Shown piece after piece: positions 8,261-14,500 of a stretch of DNA of 16,090 nt (positions are counted from its first letter, which is position 1; every line of letters begins with the position of its first letter). Both the position numbers and the translations under genes were made by a program. A model generated the notes under the pieces. It worked only from the letters and a program-made list of their open reading frames with translations, made no database searches and was not told the origin of the DNA. This DNA is from Baffinella frigidus (taxonomy: Eukaryota > Cryptophyceae > Cryptomonadales > Baffinellaceae): assembly GCA_026770585.1 (NCBI GenBank), contig MU646456.1, forward strand, positions 418,796 through 434,885, in the 5' to 3' direction.

Positions 8261-8432
8261 CCACGCAAGAGTGTAGGGCAGAGTGACCCACAGGAGAAAT
8301 AGTAGAATTCTACTATTTCTTAAGTTCATAAGTGGACATTCTTCCCACAGACAAATCGAAATTTCGGAAAGTTGTTACAAATTCCGTGTGAACTGGCTTG
8401 TTTTCCCAGGTCAGCCCTACACTCTTGCGTGG
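8261..8432. mobile_element. Fold-back element with 19-bp inverted repeats and central palindrome
   Basis: CCACGCAAGAGTGTAGGGC at 8261-8279 is the exact reverse complement of 8414-8432. Inside, 8295-8320 is a perfect 26-bp palindrome centred on GAATTC. There is no coding content. It could be a MITE or two chance-adjacent hairpins. Confidence 0.7.
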
Positions 8433-8503
8433 CAGTAAACTGACTTCGGAACCCTGTGATGTATGATGTATGTTCGGGAGAGACGTGGGCACCTGCAGCT
8501 GTA

Positions 8504-8864
8504 CAGGGGTTACTCGAAATTAAAGACACGCACCGCCCTAGCGTCCTACGGTAGGGCTAGTCGTAGGAGCATATTACCACCCTGGGGGCGGTGCTTGTCC
8601 TGAATTTCGAGTACAAAGGCTACTCAAAATTAAGGTCGCACCAGAGGACCCTGGTGTGAAAGGGCGGACCTTAAATAATCAAGGTCCACGGACGACGTGG
8701 TGTGTGCGGACCTTCAATTTTCAAGGTACAATACTTGCACGGACCTTGAAATTAAGGTCCACAGAAAAAGTCCCTGGTGTGCGGACCTTAATGATTTAAG
8801 GTCCACATCTCAATTTGCGGCGTGTGACCTTAATTTGTGTGACCTTAATTTCGAGTAACCCCTG
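8504..8864. mobile_element. TA-flanked 361-bp MITE, Tc1/mariner-like ends
   Basis: Perfect 20-bp terminal inverted repeats (CAGGGGTTACTCGAAATTAA) are flanked on both sides by TA, the target duplication used by Tc1/mariner/pogo transposons. The interior has repeated AAGGTCCAC / GGACCTTAA motifs. A nested hairpin lies at 8511-8615, whose arms (TACTCGAAATT with CACCGCCC) echo the outer ends. There is no transposase, so it is non-autonomous. The element is bounded by GT (8501-8502) and AG (8875-8876), so it could also act as an intron. Confidence 0.85.
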
Positions 8865-8876
8865 TAACCCCTGTAG

Positions 8877-9222
8877 TGCCGATGAAGCCCCGGAAATTCA
8901 GTTGCAGCCGCGCGTACCTGCTATAGCTCCAGGACCAGCCCCCACGGCCGTGCTCACCACGGCGTTTCGGTCCATCGGACCAAGAAACGTTCGTGCTGCT
9001 GTATGACGTTCATTAAAGCTCCATAAGCTCCATAAATCCCTGTGCTTTCCTTTTACTCGACAGGCGGCTTATGTGAATCGTACGTTGTTGACCAAACCCA
9101 TAGTTGTAGTTATGAGAAAGGACTACGCCCGAAGCAGGTACATACAGCGAGAGATCTTCATTACTAACACCACGGCCGCCATGTACGCACCGCCACCGAG
9201 GCTGTGCCTGAGCAGGCAGTGT
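8877..9222 (+). CDS. Weak two-exon coding candidate, unidentified
   Basis: From TGCCGATGAAGCC a frame reads ADEAPEIQLQPRVPAIAPG to GPRNVRAA at 9000, followed by GTATGA. A short AT-rich candidate intron (9001-9063) ends in ACTCGACAG. The frame resumes in phase 0 as AAYVNRTLLTKPIVVVMRKD, YARSRYIQREIFITNTTAAM, and runs into an inverted family B repeat at 9225. Codon use is less G/C-biased than in the UPF0193 and HEAT exons. No family is recognised. If real, its 3' end is lost in the repeat. It may be a decayed gene or transposon remnant. Confidence 0.25.
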
Positions 9223-9224
9223 CT

Positions 9225-9345
9225 CTCATTTAGGTCCTTTAGGTTCTTCGAGCTCCCAACATAGGCGGACACTGGAACTGGTTCTGCAGAAAAGCCATGC
9301 TTCCTTTCGGATCACATTCAGGCCCCCCGGTGCAGAGGATCGCAG
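9225..9345 (-). repeat. Interspersed repeat family B, inverted copy
   Basis: Reverse complement of the 6005-6124 unit: starts with the tail TTTAGGTCCTTTAGG, then GAGCTCCCAACATAGGCGGA, and ends near GGCCCCCCGGTGCAGAGGAT. Confidence 0.87.
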
Positions 9346-9529
9346 ATCATCACGGCTTGGCTCTGAACGCTACAACCGTGGAGTTCTCATAACCTTGCAT
9401 CCTTAGGTGCCCTTAGAGCCTACTTGTAAACCCACATGATCTCAACGACCCCACCGATCGACGCCTCGAACGCCTGAGCCTAGCAACCTAGCTCAGCGCG
9501 GGTATCTAGGCTCGAAGGGCATTGCCACG

Positions 9530-9706
9530 ACAGGGCCCTAGAGGCATAGGCCTACTGTAGGGTCCTAGGGGGGGCGCTTTCTTATGAGCGAGGTACCCCT
9601 GAAACTGCCTCCCCCTAGGACGCTACAGTAGGACTATGCCTAGCTAGGGCCCTATGGTGGTTCTAGGGGGGGGGCGCTTTCTCATGAGTGAGGTACCCCT
9701 GTACAT
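9530..9706. mobile_element. Fold-back element with internal direct repeat
   Basis: The left arm (CAGGGCCCTAGAGGCATAGG ... CTACTGTAGGGTCCTAGGGG) pairs with the right arm (CCCCCTAGGACGCTACAGTA ... ATGCCTAGCTAGGGCCCTA). The motif GGCGCTTTCTTATGAGCGAG plus GTACCCCTG is repeated directly about 100 bp further on with minor changes. No coding content. Confidence 0.72.
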
Positions 9707-9724
9707 GTAGTGTTTCTCATCTCA

Positions 9725-9801
9725 GGAAGCATGGCCTTTCTACAGAACAAGTTCCGGTGTCCGCCTATGTTAGCAGATCGAAGAACCTAAAGGACCTAAA
9801 G
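9725..9801 (+). repeat. Interspersed repeat family B, 3' fragment
   Basis: AGGAAGCATGGCCTTTCTAC, GAACAAGTTCCGGTGTCCGC and the tail CCTAAAGGACCTAAAGG match the 6005-6124 copy. Confidence 0.87.
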
Positions 9802-9836
9802 GATGATCGTCGCCTGGGCGTCCGGGGATACTAACC

Positions 9837-9892
9837 CGTGTAGGATGACCGGAGTGACTTTACATGTAAAGTCACTCCGGTCATCCTACACG
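9837..9892. repeat. Perfect 56-bp palindrome just past the UPF0193 stop codon
   Basis: 28-bp arms (CGTGTAGGATGACCGGAGTG continuing to ACTTTACA) meet with no spacer and no mismatch. It begins only six bases beyond the stop codon of the minus-strand UPF0193 gene, so the mRNA would carry a strong hairpin at the start of its 3' UTR. Whether it acts in 3'-end formation or is only a transposon scar cannot be seen here. Confidence 0.93.
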
Positions 9893-9898
9893 TGTTTC

Positions 9899-10008
9899 TC
9901 ATCGCGGCATGGCAGCGCGCTCTTCCAGCTTCTTGTCGATCTCCCGCATCTCCCGATACCGCTCAGCTATCGTCCCGTTCACCACCGCTCGGTGCGCGTG
10001 CCCCTGGT

Positions 10009-10075
<67 letters not shown>

Positions 10076-11500
10076 GGTTCAGGTCTCCTCTCGGCAATCG
10101 TCCCGTTCACCACCGCACGGCGCACGTGCCCCTGGGTTGGGGTTTTGGGTTTTGGGTTTTGGGTTTTGGGTTTTGGGTTTGGGGTCTAGGGTTTAGGGTT
10201 TAGGGTTTAGGGTTTAAGTGTGAGTGCAAGCCGGGCCACGCGTGAGTGCAAGCACAGAACGCGGATGCGTCTTCCCCGGTCGAGGTGCAGTGAAGGGGGA
10301 GGAGGAGGAGGGGGAGGAGGAGGAGGAGGCATGGTTTCGAATACTGATAAGATTCGCCGGTAAGATTTGGTAAGATTTGCCCTTGGATGAGGAGGAGGAG
10401 GATGGGGAGGGGGAGGGGGGGATAACCTGGCCAGCAGCCTCCATGCGCACAAGGAAGGCCTGATTCTCCTCCACATCTTTCGCCAACTCCCCAAACCGCT
10501 TGTTCCAGTCCACGTCACCCTCATTCATCCCCTTGTTGCTCCCGGGGGGGCAGTAGTGCTTGGTCCGCGTGCGCAGCGCCTCGTCCCCCCCCGCGCGCTT
10601 CTGCACCTCGGGCACTGCCCCCTGATACTGCATGAGCGTCGCGAAGCGGTCTTTCTCGCTCTCGCGATCCTTGAAAGCTCCACGCGGGGCGCGCTCCACT
10701 GGGTTGCTCTCCACCTCCCGCAAGATGGCCGTCGCTGTTTTTCGCCCACGGCCCAACGTCCCTCCTCGCATCTGCAGACAGCGGCGGAGCTAGGTCAGGA
10801 ACGTTTCGCCGAGGCGGCGGAGGAAGGGGGATGCGATCTGGTTTGGTTTGGTTTGGGGGGGGGCGTACGTTGCGGCTGGCAGGACCCCCGAAGAGTGGCC
10901 TATCCGGCGCCACCTCCGATGCGGTTGTTCTCCGCATGTCGGTGGGTAGACTCCCGTTCTGAACAATGCTCTGCGAGAGTCGATGGGCTGGCGTTAGACA
11001 CTGCGGAAACAGTTGGTCGTCCATGAACAACGATCTCTCCCTCTGAACGCGGACCGGACGCCGGAGGGAGCAGGGCAGGGCAGCCAGGCCAGGCCAGGCC
11101 ACCACTGGTTCAGGGTTTAGGATTTAGGGTTTAGGGTGCAGGGTGCAGGACTGACCGAGTTGAGCTGGCGAGAGTGCCGAGAGGTGAGGCCTGCGTCCTT
11201 GATCATGTTCTCCAGCAGCTTCTGCGGGTAGAGAGGCAAGGGGATTCGTCAGCGACCTTCCTACGGTAGAGGAGAGCTGTGAGTGGTTGAAGTGGAGAGC
11301 TGTGAGTGGCTAGGTTGAGGTTGAATGGCAGTGGAAAGCTTTGAATGAAAGCGAGGTATCTCCGGGGGAGGCTGAGGAGGACGAACCTGCGTCGAAGAAG
11401 AGATGGTGCTTGAGGCGGTGGACGAACCCATCGAGACGGAGGAAGACTGCGAGAAGACGTATCCTCCGGGGCCCTTGGAGCCGCGTGCGAACCCAGACAT
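9899..11500 (-). CDS. UPF0193 (EVG1/C22orf23-like) family protein, five exons
   Basis: Exons on minus: 11500-11387, 11221-11156, 10970-10869, 10771-10427, 10003-9899; all four introns are phase 0 with GT donors and CAG acceptors. The product is about 243 residues (human C22orf23 has 217). Exon 1 starts MSGFARGSKGPGGYVF. Exon 2 gives KLLENMIKDAGLTSRHSRQL and joins to SIVQNGSLP, matching the family's LL..M.K...LT......G..LP block. Exon 4 has DRESEKDRF and RFGELAKDVEENQAFLVRME with AAGQ, the family's RFEELVKEI...EFL..MEALGQ signature. Exon 5 continues GHAHRAVVNGTIAERYREMR, EIDKKLEE and stop. The protein is largely helical and charged with no signal peptide. Its function is poorly known; the family is found mainly in flagellated eukaryotes. 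An in-frame ATG at 11542 is an alternative start. It is divergent from the HEAT gene. Confidence 0.9.
10007..10082. repeat. Tandem (GGGTTGA)n array in UPF0193 intron 4
   Basis: About nine nearly perfect GGGTTGA heptamers, a homogenised variant of TTTAGGG. On the transcript strand they read TCAACCC, and the last unit becomes TCAACCAG, which is the acceptor of exon 5. Confidence 0.95.
10087..10131 (-). pseudogene. Partial copy of the 5' end of UPF0193 exon 5
   Basis: Forty-five bases repeat the first 15 codons of exon 5 (GHVRRAVVNGTIAER against GHAHRAVVNGTIAER) together with a CAG acceptor. Of six base differences, four are synonymous. After the copied segment the frame runs into AGGAGACCTGAACCC and the (GGGTTGA)n array, with no GT donor at the junction. 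It is therefore probably a truncated duplicate exon, although an alternative exon cannot be excluded. Confidence 0.8.
10134..10216. repeat. Telomere-like array (GGGTTTT then GGGTTTA)
   Basis: About six GGGTTTT units followed by canonical GGGTTTA units, G-rich on plus and C-rich in the UPF0193 transcript. It ends at the CCCCAACCCAG acceptor of the exon 5 copy. Confidence 0.95.
10290..10422. repeat. GGA-rich low-complexity tract in UPF0193 intron 4
   Basis: Plus-strand GGAGGAGGAGG runs, interrupted by a 60-bp AT-richer segment with TTTGGTAAGATTTG doublets. On the transcript it is polypyrimidine. The Ser/Pro-rich open frame extending exon 4 into it is a repeat translation. Confidence 0.85.
11107..11148. 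repeat. Short telomere-like array in UPF0193 intron 2
   Basis: About six GGGTTTA/GGGTGCA units, C-rich in the transcript, starting six to ten bases inside the intron after the donor GTCAGT. Confidence 0.92.
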
Positions 11501-11583
11501 TTTTCGTTCGGTTTGTCCGTTGGAAAATAATTTGACCATCAAAGTCTGCTGGGCGCTTGGGTTGGGAGGCCCCCAGTGTAACG
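11501..11583. promoter_or_regulatory. Divergent intergenic spacer, candidate bidirectional promoter
   Basis: Only 83 bp separate the ATG of the UPF0193 gene (minus, 11500) from the first ATG of the HEAT-repeat gene (plus, 11584); 41 bp if the upstream ATG at 11542 is used. It contains GAAAATAATTTGACC, AT-rich against its GC-rich surroundings. No TATA box or known factor site is recognised, and 5' UTRs may extend into the opposite gene. Confidence 0.5.
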
Positions 11584-14500
11584 ATGCGAGAGTATGAAGA
11601 GTCGAGGCGACCTGCTAGTCACGACAGCAGCTCTTCAGGCGAACCCCCACGGATCGGGGTGTTCCCCAGACCAGCCAGCCCAGCGTCTTCTTCTTCATCC
11701 CACCGGGTGCCCTACACGGGAGAGTCCAACGAGAGCAGGCCACCGTCTCGAGGGACCACGGGATCATCTGTCGGCTCGCTCGTTGCTACGCCCGTCGGGG
11801 CAGGAACTGTGGAGGCGGCCCCCATCCCGCCAGGCGCTGGAAGTGACAGGCCACATGGAGGAGCGGCAGACGGGGGCATGGGCAGCTCGCAGACGCGCTC
11901 CGGGGTGAAGTCGACGAGCAATGACCGGTTCTCCGCCACGGAGGCGTTGCTCCTCGCAGCGCCTGATCACGCTCCGCGCTGGGCGAAGCGGCACGGGAGT
12001 GTTGTCAAGCCCGGGATGCTGGTGCCGCTCGGCGATGAGGACCCCGAGACACGCCTGGTGGGCGTGTGGAACTGCTCGTCGCAGCCTGGCGGGAAGGCTG
12101 ACTCGCGCGCGATCGCGGTTGCGCTCGCCATGTCGCGCGACCCTGACGCTGCGGTCCAAACCCTCAAGCCTAAGCCCTGAAACTTAAGCCCTGAACCCTG
12201 AACCCTGAACCCTAAACCCTTCACCCTACACCCTATTCCCTACACCTTACACCCTAAACCATAAACCCTAAACCATGAACCCTGAATCCTGGACGCTGAA
12301 CCATGCACCCTGAACCCTCACCCCTCACCCCTAAACTCTCAACCCTAAGCCCCATATCCGACACCCTCCTCCTAATTCACTGCATCATTCATCCTGCACC
12401 CTCTCACCATGAACCCTAAACCCCAAACCCCAAACCCCAAACCCTAGACCCCAAAACCCTAACCCTAAACCTCAAACCCTAAACCCTAAACCCTGAACCC
12501 TGAACCCTAAACCCTGCACCCTACACAATACACCCTACACCCTCAACCGTCAATCCTCAGGACCTCAACCCCAACCCCTAAACCCCACACCCCACACCCC
12601 ACACCCTAAACCCCAAACCCCAAACCCCAAACCCTACACCCCAAACCCCAACCCCCAACCCCCAACCCCCAAACCCCAACTCCCAACCCCCAACCCCAAC
12701 CCTCACACCCTCCACGCATCCCAGGTGAGGCAGGCAGCGCTCGACGCGCTGCGCAACACCGGGGAGGAGGGCGACGTCAGCGTCATGTCCGGCATGGCCC
12801 GCCTCGTCACCGACGACGAGCCCTCGATCCGCCGCGCGGCCGTGCAGGACCTCGCGGAAAAGGTCCCGGACGCCGCGCGCTACCTCGGGTCCCTGTGCCG
12901 CAGCGCGCTGCCGGCCATGGCGCTCGCGCTGCGCGCGGCCGCGCAGGCGACGCGCGCGCCCCCCGGGAGCGTGCGCGTGCTCTTCGTCGAGTGGGAGGGG
13001 GCGCTGATCGTCGCGGGCGTGCCGCGCCCGAAGGAGACGGCGCGCGCGTCGTTCGCACTGGTCAAATCCGATGGGTTCAGTAAGGCGTCTGTGGATGAGA
13101 TCGCTGCTGCGATGCAGGCTGCCGCCGAGGTGCGCCCGCCCGATATCCCTTAAGTTGCGAGGGGGTCTTAAAGGACCCCCTACATATCCTAGGCAGGTCC
13201 TAGGGCCCTACGGTAGGGCGTATGAGCCTACTCGCCACTTAAGGGATAGCCTCTTTGACACGCCCCGGTCCGCCCCTTCCCCACCAACTCCTTAACAGGA
13301 AACACCGGCAGCGAGCCTCGACTCTACACCCTACACCCTACACCCTGAACCCGACACCCTCCACCCTACACCCTGAACCCGACACCCTCCACCCTACACC
13401 CTGAACCCGACACCCTACACCCTACACCCTACACCCTAAACCCTAAACCCTAAACCCTAAACCTCCAGACCTGGGTGATCCCAACTTCCGTCCCCTCCTT
13501 GCCGAATCCCGTTTCTACCCGCCCCCGTGGTGTGCTGGTGCAAGTCCACGCCGGAACTCTGGCCTGGGCGCCCTGCCGAGGGTGTAGGGTGTAGGGTGTG
13601 GAGTGTAGGGTGTAGGGTGTAGGGTGTAGGGTGTAGGGTGTATGGTGTATGGTGTGGGGTGTGGGGTGTAGGGCTCAGGGTTCAGGATTCAGGGTTCAGA
13701 ATTAGGGGTCTCATCCGGGACCAGGTTTGATTGAAGATAAAATGGCCTTTCAAACCGGATTCTGGCCCGAATTGAATTTACTTAGGGCCCTAATTAACCT
13801 TCGTCCAACTCCTATCAACAAATAGGGGTTCATTTTCTTTTAAATGAAACATGTCCCCGGACTAGGTCTACCCTCCCTTGAAGAAGCCGCCACCCAGCGA
13901 TCCCTCCCACCAACCCTCACGGCTTGGGCAAATCGACGATTTTCGATTTCCCGATTTCAAGGGGAATTGGAGCCGTTGAGGTCGGATTCCGACGTCAACC
14001 CCCTTGAAATATCGTAATAAAAATCGCCGATTTGCCCAATCCGTGAGGGTTGGTGGTCCCAACCAGTTTCCCGCTCACCCTCTCGCGTCCATCAAGTCGA
14101 GCGGCGCCCATCCTTCATATTCGCAGCCCTCGCCTCCGCGCTCCTCGACACGTCCCCCAAATCGAGGCTGGAGCATGCGCCATTTTCTCGGGGCGGCACC
14201 TTCGAAAACGAATGTGCCACCCGAGGAAATGGCTTGAACCAATCGTCGACTTGGTCCGCCTCGCAGGGCTTGTGGCAGCCTTAGTTTCGGAAGCGTCTAG
14301 CTGTGAAAACGCTTTTGGGACCTGAGGCAGATCAAATCCCCTTTTCAGGAAGTTCAAAGTCAAAAGGGGGGGTAATTGTAGAGCTCCAGAGGAGATTTGA
14401 CCCGCCTCAGGTCCAATATGCGGTTTCACAGCTAGACGCTTCTGTGACGAGCCTCCCGCTCACTCGTGACCCTCTCCCATCAGGTCGAGCGGCTCCCATC

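Noticed and set aside
10214-10426. Extension of UPF0193 exon 4 to an open-frame end at 10214
   Set aside because: The extension translates GGA-rich and telomere-like DNA. Splicing at GTTATC (10426) to exon 5 restores the conserved family block instead.
10971-11024. Start of UPF0193 exon 3 at the ATG at 11024 or the CCGCAG acceptor at 11001
   Set aside because: Starting at 10970 after CTCTCGCAG makes the exon 2 to exon 3 join align with the family without gaps; the longer versions duplicate the LT block.
11557-11583. Longer HEAT protein starting at 11557
   Set aside because: The codon there is TTG. The first ATG in frame is at 11584, and eukaryotic genes rarely start at TTG.
13470-13580. An additional HEAT gene exon in intron 2 (frame reading LGDPNFRPLLAESRFYPPPW)
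   Set aside because: It has a CTCCAG acceptor and a possible donor, but its phases do not fit both neighbours, and joining exon 2 directly to exon 3 already keeps phase. It is left as a weak possibility.
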